Shown here piece by piece: positions 16,729-25,085 of a stretch of DNA of 64,000 nucleotides. Both the position numbers and the translations under genes were made by a program. Source of the DNA: Pandoraea commovens (GTDB lineage Bacteria; Pseudomonadota; Gammaproteobacteria; Burkholderiales; Burkholderiaceae); assembly GCF_902459615.1 (NCBI RefSeq), contig NZ_CABPSA010000002.1, positions 620,001 to 684,000 of the forward strand. Direction: 5' to 3'. The stretch's first letter is position 1. The number at the start of each line of letters is the position of its first letter. The notes under the pieces were generated by a model. It saw only the letters and a list, made by a program, of their open reading frames with translations. It was not told the origin of the DNA and ran no database searches.

Positions 16729-17673
16729 TCACTTGCGTCGCGCACCACCTGCGATAGCCGCCTTCGTTTCGCCGTCGCCACCCGGCCCGAGGATGTCGCG
16801 CGCCAGCGCGAGCCAGCGTCGCGCCGCATGCGACAGATACGAGTCGCGTCGCCATGCCATCGCCAGATCCCACGGAATTTCCGGATCGCGTACGTCCGTC
16901 ATCACGAAACGTTTCGGGTCCAGCCGCGCGCAGAACGGCTCCGGTAGCAGTGCGATGCCTACGCCGTTGTCCACCATCGACGCAATGAAGTCCCACTGAC
17001 TCGAGCGTCCCGCGATCTTCGGCGTGAAACCCGCGCGCTGACACGCGGCGATCACCAGCTCCGATAACGCAAACCCCTCGCCATAGAAGACGAAGGGCTC
17101 GTCGCGCAGCTCGCCGAGGCCGACAGAGGCGCGGCCCTCCCAACGCGATTCCCGGGGCGCGATCAGACGCAACTGGTAATGACAGACAGGCAGCACATCC
17201 AGCACGGTCGGGTCGATGGGCAGCAGCACCGCGCCCAGCTCGATCTCGCCCGCCAGTAACGCCTGCTCGATGGCCCGCGAGCCGGTCTCGAACAGCTTCA
17301 TCTCGATATCGGGGTAGTGCTGATGGAACGCGCCGATCACCGGGATGAACAGGTCGCCGCCCAATGGCGGGATGCCGATCGACAGCTCGCCGCGCGACAC
17401 CGTCTCCAGATCCGCCAGCTCCTGTTGCAGACGGGCATGGGCAGCGAGCACGTCCTGACCGCGCTCGAAGACGACGCGTCCAGCGTCGGTTAACTGAAGC
17501 CGTCGACCCATACCGCGCTCCTCGCGCAACATGAGCGGTGTGCCCAGTTCGTCCTCCAGCGCCTTGACCATTTTGCTCACCGTCGGCTGGGTGACAAACA
17601 AGGCTTCGGCCGCCGCCGTGAAGCTCTGCTGTCGCACAACCTCCACAAATCCTCGCAACGCACGCAGTTCCAT
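16729..17673 (-). CDS. LysR-family regulator, probable controller of lrgAB
   Basis: 314 residues. N-terminal winged HTH MELRALRGFVEVVRQQSFTAAAEALFVTQPTVSKMVKALEDELG; the rest is a periplasmic-binding-like effector domain starting GELSIGIPPLGGDLFIPVIGAF, with IAPRESRWEGR and a VDNGVGIALLPE loop. It is transcribed divergently from lrgA, the usual place for the cognate regulator (as CidR for cidABC), and a T-N11-A palindrome sits in the shared region. Ligand unknown; acetate/pyruvate overflow signals are known for CidR, so similar sensing is a guess. Confidence 0.92.
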   Translation of the reverse strand: MELRALRGFVEVVRQQSFTAAAEALFVTQPTVSKMVKALEDELGTPLMLREERGMGRRLQLTDAGRVVFERGQDVLAAHARLQQELADLETVSRGELSIGIPPLGGDLFIPVIGAFHQHYPDIEMKLFETGSRAIEQALLAGEIELGAVLLPIDPTVLDVLPVCHYQLRLIAPRESRWEGRASVGLGELRDEPFVFYGEGFALSELVIAACQRAGFTPKIAGRSSQWDFIASMVDNGVGIALLPEPFCARLDPKRFVMTDVRDPEIPWDLAMAWRRDSYLSHAARRWLALARDILGPGGDGETKAAIAGGARRK

Positions 17674-17768
17674 TTTGGTTCTCTCGTCTGCACCTCAATG
17701 GTGCAATTCCCCCAAAAGCCTCGTCCAGCAAGGCTTTCTTATGCACTATTAGGGTTAATGCTTAAATT

Positions 17769-17783
17769 ATTCCAATTTGGAAT
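17769..17783. promoter_or_regulatory. LysR-type operator candidate in the lrgAB divergent region
   Basis: ATTCCAATTTGGAAT is a perfect 7-bp inverted repeat around one central base and fits the T-N11-A LysR box. It lies about 95 bases from the regulator start and about 90 from lrgA, in an AT-rich stretch unlike the rest of the window. TATACT at 17829-17834 is a candidate -10 for lrgA. Confidence 0.65.
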
Positions 17784-17871
17784 CGTTTTAATACGACTAA
17801 TTCATTATATTTATGTTGCGCCGCTTCCTATACTGCTTTCCATATCCAGGAAAACCCTTAGGGAGTCAGCC

Positions 17872-18327
17872 ATGACCAAGATGATCGCCAGCCGTCTGTA
17901 CAGCCGTAGCAAAGGCGTCGTTGGTGTGCTTTGGCAAATTGCGCTCCTGACGGGAATCTATCTGGCGGCCGATGCTGCGTCGCGTCATTTTCATCTGCCC
18001 CTGCCGGGTGGCGTGCTGGGCTTGCTCGTCGTCGTCGCGCTGCTCATGAGCGGCGTGCTGAAGACGGAGAAGATCAAGCGTGGCGCAGACTGGTTTCTGG
18101 CCGAGATGATTCTCTTCTTCGTGCCGCTGGTCGCCGCCGTCATGCAATACACCGATCTGCTGCGTCAGGAAGGCCTGCAACTGCTGGCCGTGATCGGCGT
18201 CGGCACCACGCTCGTGATGATCTCGACCGCGCTGGCCGTCGACTTCGCCTGCCGCGCCGAGCGCCGTCTGAAGCTGGCATTCGCCCGTATTCCGGCCCGC
18301 CGTGCGCATGCGCACGATGGTCGCTGA
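17872..18327 (+). CDS. lrgA: CidA/LrgA family holin-like membrane protein
   Basis: 151 residues with four hydrophobic segments. Start chosen at the ATG behind AGGGAG (17860s). LrgA family markers: LPLPGGVLGLLVVVALLMSGVLKTEKIKRGADWFLAEMILFFVPLVAAVMQY. LrgA/CidA proteins are holin-like and, with LrgB, influence murein hydrolase activity, programmed lysis or pyruvate transport. LrgB follows 64 bases downstream. Basic, His/Arg-rich C-terminus is probably cytoplasmic. Confidence 0.9.
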   Translation: MTKMIASRLYSRSKGVVGVLWQIALLTGIYLAADAASRHFHLPLPGGVLGLLVVVALLMSGVLKTEKIKRGADWFLAEMILFFVPLVAAVMQYTDLLRQEGLQLLAVIGVGTTLVMISTALAVDFACRAERRLKLAFARIPARRAHAHDGR

Positions 18328-18391
18328 TGTATTACGTACCCGACGCCGTTCGCGCCGCTATTCAAGCCGATCGCACTCGCAGGGAATTGTC

Positions 18392-19075
18392 ATGAATCAT
18401 ACGGCGCTCCTGCTGCTCGCTCTCACCGTCTTCTTCTATTACGTGTCGAAGCGCCTTTATGCGCGCTTCGGCAAGGTGTGGCTCGGCCCGGCGATTCTTG
18501 CGCCGATCCTCGTCATCGGCGTAATGATTGGCGGCGATATTTCGTATACGACGTACATCGCCGATTCCCGCTGGCTTGTGTGGCTGCTGGGGCCGACGAC
18601 CATCGCCTTTGCGGTGCCGATTTACGAGCATCGCGACATCATTCGCCGCCATGCCTTCGCGTTGACGTTCGGCGTGCTGGTCGCGATGGTCGTGGCGGTG
18701 GGTAGTTCCTATGTCCTCGCGAGGCTGTTCGAATTGCCGCCGGAGATGGCGCGCAGTCTGCTTGCCCGTTCGATCTCGACGCCGTTCGCGCTCGTTGTGT
18801 CGGATCAGGTCGGCGGTTCGCGCGATCTGGTCGGCCTCTTCGTCATCATCACTGGCCTGATCGGCATGTTGCTGGGCGAGGCGCTGCTGTCGTGGCTGCC
18901 GTTGCGTACGCGTATGGCGCGCGGTGCCCCGTTCGGCGCGGGCGCTCATGGCTTCGGCACGGCCAAGGCGCGCCAGATCGGTGGCGAAGAAGGCGTTGTC
19001 GCCAGTCTCGTCATGATGATCAACGGCGTGCTCATGGTGCTTGCCGCCCCGCTGATTGCCCATCTTCCCGTCTGA
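18392..19075 (+). CDS. lrgB: LrgB family membrane protein
   Basis: 227 residues, six or more membrane segments. LrgB signatures: YYVSKRLYARFGKVWLGPAILAPILVIG, WLLGPTTIAFAVPIYEHRD, LLARSISTPFALVVSDQVGG and GAGAHGFGTAKARQIGGEEGVVASLVMMINGV. ATG at 18392 with AGGGAA upstream. Partner of the preceding LrgA; in plants and some bacteria the fused pair transports glycolate, in others pyruvate, so transport rather than lysis control is a real alternative. Confidence 0.92.
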   Translation: MNHTALLLLALTVFFYYVSKRLYARFGKVWLGPAILAPILVIGVMIGGDISYTTYIADSRWLVWLLGPTTIAFAVPIYEHRDIIRRHAFALTFGVLVAMVVAVGSSYVLARLFELPPEMARSLLARSISTPFALVVSDQVGGSRDLVGLFVIITGLIGMLLGEALLSWLPLRTRMARGAPFGAGAHGFGTAKARQIGGEEGVVASLVMMINGVLMVLAAPLIAHLPV

Positions 19076-19129
19076 CAAAAATAACCCTTCGGACGTCGCT
19101 TCTGCCGTAACTTCGCGCATCAGTTTTGC

Positions 19130-19135
19130 TACAAT
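19130..19135 (+). promoter_or_regulatory. Likely -10 box of the ahcY transcript
   Basis: TACAAT ends about 7 bases before the first nucleotides of the SAH riboswitch, the expected spacing for a transcription start at about 19142. No convincing -35 hexamer is seen. Confidence 0.5.
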
Positions 19136-19142
19136 GCCGGGG

Positions 19143-19262
19143 TCTTGAGGAGCGTTGCGACAGCCGAAGTGCTGCCAGGCTCAAGATCCTTCCTATTGGC
19201 CCCGCCGGCCGCCGGATTACCCCCCGGATCGTTGGCGCGTGGGCCCCAAGAACGGCGCTCAC
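19143..19262 (+). ncRNA. S-adenosylhomocysteine (SAH) riboswitch
   Basis: CTTGAG (19144-19149) pairs with CTCAAG (19180-19185) as P1; CAGC (19161-19164) pairs with GCTG (19171-19174) as P2; and GAGCGT (19150-19155) pairs with GCGCTC (19255-19260) as the pseudoknot. The conserved blocks GAGGAGCG-TTGCGAC, GCCAGGCTC and AACGGCGCTCAC match the SAH motif known upstream of ahcY in betaproteobacteria and Pseudomonas. It switches ahcY on when SAH builds up. The ahcY Shine-Dalgarno AAAGGAGG follows at 19287. Confidence 0.9.
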
Positions 19263-19298
19263 GTCCCAACTATCTAGACTTTAGAGAAAGGAGGCGTG

Positions 19299-20714
19299 AT
19301 GAACGCCGTAGTCGATTCGAAATTCTCCGATTTCCACGTTGCCGATATCAATCTGGCGGCATGGGGCCGTAAAGAGCTGACCATTGCCGAGAGCGAAATG
19401 CCCGGTCTGGTCGCTACGCGTGCCGAATTCAAGGCCAGCCAGCCGCTCAAGGGCGCGCGCATTGCCGGCTCGCTGCACATGACCATCCAGACGGGCGTGC
19501 TCATCGAGACGCTGACCGCGCTGGGCGCCGAAGTCCGCTGGGCTTCGTGCAACATCTTCTCGACGCAGGACCACGCCGCCGCCGCCATCGCGGCCGCTGG
19601 CATTCCGGTCTTCGCGTTCAAGGGCGAGTCGCTCGACGAATACTGGGAATACAGCCATCGCATCTTCGAATGGCCGAACGGCGAGTTCGCCAACATGATT
19701 CTCGACGACGGCGGCGACGCTACCTTGCTGCTGATTCTCGGCAGCAAGGCCGAGAAGGATCTGTCGGTCGTGGCTAACCCGACCAACGAAGAAGAAGTCG
19801 CGCTGTACGCCGCCATCAAGCGTCACATCGAAATCGATCCGCAGTGGTATAGCAAGCGCCTGTCGCAGATCAAGGGCGTGACCGAAGAGACGACCACCGG
19901 CGTGCACCGTCTGTACCAGATGGAAAAGGACGGCACGCTGCCGTTCCCGGCCATCAACGTCAACGACTCGGTCACCAAGTCGAAGTTCGACAACCTGTAC
20001 GGCTGCCGTGAGTCGCTGGTCGACGGTATCAAGCGCGCCACCGACGTGATGATCGCGGGCAAGATCGCCCTCGTGGCCGGTTACGGTGACGTGGGCAAGG
20101 GCTGCGCGCAAAGCCTGCGCGGTCTGGGCGCGACGGTGTGGGTCACGGAAATCGATCCGATCTGCGCACTGCAAGCCGCTATGGAAGGCTACCGTGTCGT
20201 GACGATGGAATACGCAGCCGACAAGGCCGACATCTTCGTGACGGCGACGGGCAACTTCCACGTGATCGATCACGACCACATGGCCGCCATGAAGCATCAG
20301 GCCATCGTCTGCAACATCGGTCACTTCGACTCGGAAATCAACGTGGCGTCGACCCGCAAGTACGAGTGGGAAAACATCAAGCCGCAAGTCGATCACATCA
20401 TCTTCCCGGACGGCAAGCGCATCATCCTGCTGGCTGAAGGCCGCCTCGTGAACCTTGGTTGCGCCACGGGCCACCCGTCGTTCGTGATGAGCAACTCGTT
20501 CACGAACCAGACGCTCGCCCAGATCGAACTGTTCGTGCACGGTGCCAAGTACAAGAACAGCGTGTACGTGCTGCCGAAGCATCTGGACGAGAAGGTCGCG
20601 CGCCTGCACCTGGGCCGTATCGGTGCCGAACTGACCGTGCTGAGCGACGATCAGGCGAAGTACATCAGCGTCGACAAGAACGGTCCGTTCAAGCCGTCGC
20701 ACTACCGTTATTGA
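19299..20714 (+). CDS. ahcY: Adenosylhomocysteinase (SAH hydrolase)
   Basis: 471 residues. Hydrolyses S-adenosylhomocysteine to adenosine and homocysteine with bound NAD. Signatures: [43 protein letters not shown]-like [14 protein letters not shown], the NAD loop [40 protein letters not shown] and the C-terminal [18 protein letters not shown] with the inter-subunit Lys-Tyr. The long insertion near 150-180 is typical of the bacterial ~470-residue class. ATG at 19299 is favoured by AAAGGAGG; a GTG one codon earlier is possible. Confidence 0.97.
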   Translation: MNAVVDSKFSDFHVADINLAAWGRKELTIAESEMPGLVATRAEFKASQPLKGARIAGSLHMTIQTGVLIETLTALGAEVRWASCNIFSTQDHAAAAIAAAGIPVFAFKGESLDEYWEYSHRIFEWPNGEFANMILDDGGDATLLLILGSKAEKDLSVVANPTNEEEVALYAAIKRHIEIDPQWYSKRLSQIKGVTEETTTGVHRLYQMEKDGTLPFPAINVNDSVTKSKFDNLYGCRESLVDGIKRATDVMIAGKIALVAGYGDVGKGCAQSLRGLGATVWVTEIDPICALQAAMEGYRVVTMEYAADKADIFVTATGNFHVIDHDHMAAMKHQAIVCNIGHFDSEINVASTRKYEWENIKPQVDHIIFPDGKRIILLAEGRLVNLGCATGHPSFVMSNSFTNQTLAQIELFVHGAKYKNSVYVLPKHLDEKVARLHLGRIGAELTVLSDDQAKYISVDKNGPFKPSHYRY

Positions 20715-20916
20715 TCGATTGACGTTGCCGCGCGGGTCGTCGGCACGTTGCATGGAGGAATGCGACGTACCGACCCGGCGCGGTAACGCGTGGTGAAGCC
20801 ACGGCGGTGCGATGGCGTCAGTTGCCGTTGTGTCCGCCGGAGCTCGCCGGACTCGAATTTCCCACCGCCGGTGCGGGCATGAATGCCGTGCACCGGCAAG
20901 TTTTACGGAGCTTGCC

Positions 20917-21273
20917 ATGCGTTTGCTGCTGATTTGGCTCATCAATGCCATCGCGCTTCTCGTTTTGCCGTACATCGTGTCGGGCGTTCAGCTCAAGGGC
21001 ATCGGCACGGCGCTGATCGTCGCGGTCGTGCTTGGCCTGATCAATGCGTTCCTGCGCCCGCTGCTCGTCGTGCTCACGCTACCGGTCACGGTCGTGACGC
21101 TGGGGCTGTTCATCTTCGTCATCAACGCACTGTTGTTCTGGCTTGCGTCGCATGTCGTCAAGGGCTTCGAAGTCTCCGGCTTCTGGGCGGCGCTCTTCGG
21201 CTCGCTGCTGTACAGCCTGATTTCGTGGATTCTCTCGGCGCTGGTGTTCGGCGACCGCGTCTCCAACGTGTAA
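20917..21273 (+). CDS. Phage-holin-superfamily-IV-like small membrane protein
   Basis: 118 residues, four hydrophobic helices: LIWLINAIALLVLPYIV, GTALIVAVVLGLINAFLRPLLVVLTLPVTVVTLGLFIFVINALLFWLASHVV, and ALFGSLLYSLISWIL. This is the YvlD/holin IV family (NAFLRPLL and FIFVINALLFWL are its core). There is no phage here; it is a conserved chromosomal gene in the ahcY-tlyA-metF neighbourhood. Function unknown. Weak ribosome site ACGGAG upstream. Confidence 0.88.
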   Translation: MRLLLIWLINAIALLVLPYIVSGVQLKGIGTALIVAVVLGLINAFLRPLLVVLTLPVTVVTLGLFIFVINALLFWLASHVVKGFEVSGFWAALFGSLLYSLISWILSALVFGDRVSNV

Positions 21274-21320
21274 GTGTCGACGGCCTCCCGTCGACGGTTC
21301 TTTGCAGGAAATTCGTAGTC

Positions 21321-22136
21321 ATGTCGCAAGCTCTTCGTGCCGATCAGGCCCTCGTCTCCCGAGGGCTGGCGGCGTCGCGCACTGTCGCTCAACGTCTGAT
21401 CGATGCCGGACGCGTGTATTACACCGGCACCGAGACGGCGCTCAAGAAAGCCAGCCAACCGGTGGCGAGCGACGAAGAACTGGAAGTGCGTGCGGCGGCG
21501 GACGGATTGCCGGACGAAGACCGTTACGTGTCGCGCGGTGGCCTCAAGCTGGCTGGCGCACTGACCACGACGGGACTCGACGTGACAGGCCGCGTGGTGC
21601 TCGACGTCGGTCTGTCGACCGGTGGCTTTGCGGACTGCCTGTTGCAGGCGGGCGCGGCGCAGATCGTCGGCGTCGACGTGGGGCACGGACAACTGCATCC
21701 GCGTTTGATGGGCGAGCCCCGGCTCGCGTCGCTCGAAGGGATCAATGCGCGGCATCTGTCGCGCGAGATGCTAGACGAGCGTTTGACGGACGTTGTATCG
21801 GATGGCGGACTGAATGCTGTCCCCGAGGCAGGTTTCGATCTGATCGTGGGCGATGTGTCGTTCATCTCGCTCACGCTGGTGTTGCCCGCTGTAGCGCCGT
21901 TGCTTGCGCCGGGGGGCGACCTGCTGATGTTGGTGAAGCCGCAATTCGAAGTGGGACGGGAGCACATCGCACGCGGTGGCCTCGTGAAAGACACCGCGCA
22001 GTATGCGCAAGTGGAGACAAAAATCCGCACCGCCTGTGAGGCGCTCGGACTGACGGTGGCCGCGTGGCTCGACAGTCCCATCGCCGGCGGCGACGGCAAC
22101 CGGGAGTTCTTCGTGCACGCCAGACGCGCGGCATGA
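21321..22136 (+). CDS. tlyA: TlyA family rRNA methyltransferase / haemolysin homologue
   Basis: 271 residues. N-terminal S4 RNA-binding domain (RADQALVSRGLAASRTVAQRLIDAGRVYY) followed by an FtsJ-like methyltransferase: YVSRGGLKLAGAL, VVLDVGLSTGGFADCLLQAGA, VGVDVGHGQLHP, DLIVGDVSFISL and LVKPQFEVG. TlyA 2'-O-methylates cytidines in 16S and 23S rRNA, the basis of capreomycin sensitivity in mycobacteria. Here it lies in a transcript with ahcY and metF and consumes SAM. The GDVGTSTGG of family is GLSTGG here, normal variation. Confidence 0.92.
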   Translation: MSQALRADQALVSRGLAASRTVAQRLIDAGRVYYTGTETALKKASQPVASDEELEVRAAADGLPDEDRYVSRGGLKLAGALTTTGLDVTGRVVLDVGLSTGGFADCLLQAGAAQIVGVDVGHGQLHPRLMGEPRLASLEGINARHLSREMLDERLTDVVSDGGLNAVPEAGFDLIVGDVSFISLTLVLPAVAPLLAPGGDLLMLVKPQFEVGREHIARGGLVKDTAQYAQVETKIRTACEALGLTVAAWLDSPIAGGDGNREFFVHARRAA

Positions 22137-22993
22137 ACGGCTCCGACGATAACAAGACGATCATGACGCAACCTTCCTTCAGTTTCGAATTCTTCCCGCC
22201 CAAGACCGCCGACGGCGCGGAGAAGCTGCGTGCGACGCGTGAGCAACTGTTCCCGCTCGGCCCGAAGTTCGTCTCCGTGACGTTCGGCGCGGGCGGCTCG
22301 ACGCAGCAGGGCACGCTCGACACCGTCATCGAAATCCAACGCGAAGGCGTGGACGCCGCACCGCACTTGTCGTGCGTCGGCTCGACCCGCGACAACATCC
22401 GCGACATTCTCACGACGTACCGCGATCACGGCATCCGTCACATCGTGGCGCTGCGTGGCGACCTGCCGTCGGGCATGGGCGAGATCGGCGAGTTTCGCTA
22501 CGCGTCCGAACTGGTCGAATTCATTCGCGCCGAGACGGGCGACTGGTTCCACATCGAAGTCGCGGCTTACCCCGAATACCATCCTCAGGCGAAATCGCCG
22601 CGCCACGATCTCGAGCACTTCGCCAACAAAGTGAAGGCGGGCGCGAACGCGGCCATCACCCAGTATTTCTTCAATGCGGATGCTTACTTCCGCTTTGTCG
22701 ACGACGTCGCCCGCCTCGGCGTGAACGTGCCGATCGTGCCGGGCATCATGCCGATCACGAACTACTCGCAGATGATGCGGTTCTCGGAAATGTGCGGTGC
22801 GGAAGTGCCGCGCTGGATCGCCAAACGGCTGGAAGGCTTTGGCGACGACCGCGAAGCCATTCGCGCCTTCGGTCTCGACGTGGTGTCGGCACTGTGTGAG
22901 CGCCTGCTCAAGGAAGGCGCACCGGGCCTGCACTTCTACACGCTCAATGCGGCGGCAGCGACCAAAGCCATGTGGCAGCGGCTCGGCCTGTAA
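22133..22993 (+). CDS. metF: 5,10-methylenetetrahydrofolate reductase
   Basis: 286 residues from the ATG that overlaps the tlyA stop; an ATG at 22163 gives 276 residues starting MTQPSFSFEFFPPKT, the usual family length, and may be the real start. FAD-dependent TIM barrel: SFEFFPPK with catalytic Glu, SVTFGAGGSTQ, CVGSTRDN, HIVALRGDLP, AAYPEYHPQA, GANAAITQYFFN and PGIMPITNY. Makes 5-methyl-THF for homocysteine methylation, linking to ahcY in the same cluster. Confidence 0.95.
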   Translation: MNGSDDNKTIMTQPSFSFEFFPPKTADGAEKLRATREQLFPLGPKFVSVTFGAGGSTQQGTLDTVIEIQREGVDAAPHLSCVGSTRDNIRDILTTYRDHGIRHIVALRGDLPSGMGEIGEFRYASELVEFIRAETGDWFHIEVAAYPEYHPQAKSPRHDLEHFANKVKAGANAAITQYFFNADAYFRFVDDVARLGVNVPIVPGIMPITNYSQMMRFSEMCGAEVPRWIAKRLEGFGDDREAIRAFGLDVVSALCERLLKEGAPGLHFYTLNAAAATKAMWQRLGL

Positions 22994-23015
22994 GGACGGA
23001 TGGCAAGGAGCGGAA

Positions 23016-23055
23016 GGGCAGAAATGGGCTAAGGGGCGCGCAATCTTTTCTGCCC
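23016..23055 (+). terminator. Inverted repeat after metF
   Basis: GGGCAGAAA (23016-23024) and TTTCTGCCC (23047-23055) form a 9-bp perfect stem with a 22-nt loop. No T-run follows; it may be a weak terminator or an mRNA-end stabiliser. Confidence 0.45.
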
Positions 23056-23235
23056 GATGACCGATCGGGAAGTCAATCCTAATCAAAATTGAGTGATTTC
23101 CTAATCAAAAACGCCACAAATACGCGGTTTAGTAGGGATTTGGCGTGTTGTTACGTAGGTGAAGGTTAAGTAATATCCCTCGTGGGCCCGGTGGCTGATC
23201 GTTGCCGGGCGTCAACTCAAAAATACGAGGAGCCT

Positions 23236-24876
23236 ATGAAACAGACTCACACCCTGCGTTTGCTGTTGGCTGCAACCGTGCTCGCCGGAGCGGCAGTGAT
23301 CCCGCCCGCGGCAGCCGTCGAGCTCCCGAACAAGACCCTCGTCTACTGCTCCGAGGGCAGCCCTGCCGGTTTCGATCCGGGACAACTGACCACCGGCACC
23401 GACTTCGATCCCGCCGACGCCATTTACAACCGCCTCGTCGCCTTCGTGCCGGGTGAGACGGGCACGATGCCGTCGCTGGCCGAGAAGTGGGACATCTCGC
23501 CGGACAACAAGATCTACACCTTCCACCTGCGCAAGGGTGTGAAGTTCCATACCACCGAATACTTCAAGCCCACGCGCGACTTCAACGCCGAAGACGTGAA
23601 GTTCACGTTCGACCGCATGGGCGACCGCGAGATGCCGTTCCGCAAGGCTTACCCGGCGGAATTCCCGTACTACGTGGACATGGGCTTGCAGGCCGACATC
23701 GAGCGCATCGAGATCGTCGATCCGTACACCGTGCGCTTCGTGCTCAAGAAGGTCGACGCGCCGTTCATCCAGAACCTGGCCATGTCGTTCGCGTCGATCC
23801 TCTCGAAGGAATACGCAGACAAGCTGATGGCGGCGAACAACCCGCGCGACATCGCACTCAAGCCGGTCGGCACCGGCCCGTTCATCTTCCGCAGCTACAC
23901 GAAGGACGCCACGCTGCGTATGGACGGCAACAAGGAGTACTGGAATACGAACTTGCCGCCGAAGGTGGGCAAGCTGGTGTTCGCCATCACGACGGACGCC
24001 AACGTGCGTATCCAGAAGCTCAAGCGCAACGAATGCCAGGTGGTGACGTATCCGCGTCCGGCAGACGTCGACGCGCTCAAGGCCGACATCCAGGCGCAGG
24101 GCAAGGCATCGAAGATCAAGATGCCGGACCAGGTGGGCTTCAACCTCGGCTACGTGGCGTACAACGTCAAGAAGGCACCGCTCGATCGCGTGGAAGTGCG
24201 TCAGGCGCTCGACATGGCTATCAACAAGAAGGCGATCCTCCAGTCCGTGTACGGCTCGGCCGGACAGTTGTCGAACGGCGCGCCGATGCCGCCGACGCAA
24301 TGGTCCTACGACAAGAACATCAAGTCGGCCAGCTACGATCCCGAGAAGGCCAAGGCGCTGCTCGACAAGGCAGGCGTGAAGGGTATCGAGATCACGCTGT
24401 GGGCCATGCCGGTGCAACGTCCGTACAACCCGAACGGCAAGCTGATGGCCGAGATGATTCAGGCCGACTGGGCCAAGATCGGCGTGAAGGCGAACATCGT
24501 CACGTACGAATGGGGTGAGTACATCAAGCGTGCCAAGGCGGGTGAACACGATGCCATGCTCATTGGCTGGACCGGCGACAACGGCGATCCGGACAACTGG
24601 CTCGGCGTGCTGCTCGGCTGCGACTCGATGAACGGCAACAACTTCTCGAAGTGGTGCTACAAGCCGTTCGACGATCTCATCAAGCAGGCGCGTCAGACGA
24701 CCGACGTCAAGGAGCGCACCAAGCTCTACACGCAGGCGCAGGACATCTTCGCGCAGCAACTGCCGTTCTCGCCTATCGCGCACTCGACGCAGTACAAGCC
24801 GATGGCCACGAACGTGAAGGGCTTCAAGCTCAGCCCGTTCAGCCGTAACAGCTTTGCTGGCGTATCGCTTGATTAA
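23236..24876 (+). CDS. dppA: Dipeptide ABC transporter substrate-binding protein
   Basis: 546 residues; signal peptide LRLLLAATVLAGAAVIPPAAAVE. SBP_bac_5 family: TLVYCSEGSPAGFDPGQLTTGTDFDPADAIYNRLV, YTFHLRKGVKFHTTEYFKPTRDFNAEDVKFTFDRM, GTGPFIFRSY, and LIGWTGDNGDPDNWLGVLLGC near the peptide site, as in DppA. Start behind GAGGAG. It is the first gene of a five-gene operon and is set apart from dppB by a strong stem-loop, as usual for abundant binding proteins. Haem or other peptides are possible extra ligands. Confidence 0.93.
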   Translation: MKQTHTLRLLLAATVLAGAAVIPPAAAVELPNKTLVYCSEGSPAGFDPGQLTTGTDFDPADAIYNRLVAFVPGETGTMPSLAEKWDISPDNKIYTFHLRKGVKFHTTEYFKPTRDFNAEDVKFTFDRMGDREMPFRKAYPAEFPYYVDMGLQADIERIEIVDPYTVRFVLKKVDAPFIQNLAMSFASILSKEYADKLMAANNPRDIALKPVGTGPFIFRSYTKDATLRMDGNKEYWNTNLPPKVGKLVFAITTDANVRIQKLKRNECQVVTYPRPADVDALKADIQAQGKASKIKMPDQVGFNLGYVAYNVKKAPLDRVEVRQALDMAINKKAILQSVYGSAGQLSNGAPMPPTQWSYDKNIKSASYDPEKAKALLDKAGVKGIEITLWAMPVQRPYNPNGKLMAEMIQADWAKIGVKANIVTYEWGEYIKRAKAGEHDAMLIGWTGDNGDPDNWLGVLLGCDSMNGNNFSKWCYKPFDDLIKQARQTTDVKERTKLYTQAQDIFAQQLPFSPIAHSTQYKPMATNVKGFKLSPFSRNSFAGVSLD

Positions 24877-24898
24877 GCTTGATTGAGCTTGATTAAGC
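24867..24898 (+). repeat. Three tandem 10-bp repeats over the dppA stop
   Basis: GCTTGATTAA, GCTTGATTGA and GCTTGATTAA follow one another directly and are closed by GC. The first copy carries the dppA stop codon. Probably a slippage product; each unit brings a stop in another frame. Confidence 0.85.
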
Positions 24899-24940
24899 GC
24901 GACTAAGCCAGATCACGTTTCAACGACAAGAAGAAAGCCG

Positions 24941-24969
24941 ACTGGCCCGGCCGCCGCGCCCGGGCCAGT
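24941..24969 (+). promoter_or_regulatory. Intercistronic stem-loop dppA-dppB
   Basis: ACTGGCCCGG (24941-24950) pairs perfectly with CCGGGCCAGT (24960-24969) around a 9-nt loop, without a following T-run. Such stems between a binding-protein gene and its permease genes usually protect the upstream mRNA and lower downstream expression. Confidence 0.7.
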
Positions 24970-25085
24970 TCGCAGCACCCGGACGGAAGATCGTCCATGA
25001 CTGACAAGATTCACTAACGCGGCAATGCGCCACTTGTCCCTGCGCCGGGGACGGGCGGCGCGCGACGCCCCCACGGAACATTCCT

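Noticed and set aside
20715-20916. Second SAH riboswitch between ahcY and the tlyA-metF genes
   Set aside because: A GAGGAATGCGAC stretch recalls the motif, but the GCCAGGCTC and AACGGCGCTCAC blocks and the pairing partners are missing.
19281-20975. Long minus-strand frame opposite ahcY; similar ones at 5491-7332, 23212-24783 and 43640-45943
   Set aside because: All are antisense to clearly conserved genes and have shadow-like composition rich in Arg, His and Asp with no domain.
20917-21273. Prophage remnant suggested by a holin-like protein
   Set aside because: The family is a chromosomal membrane protein family; there are no other phage genes, integrase or att-like repeats nearby.
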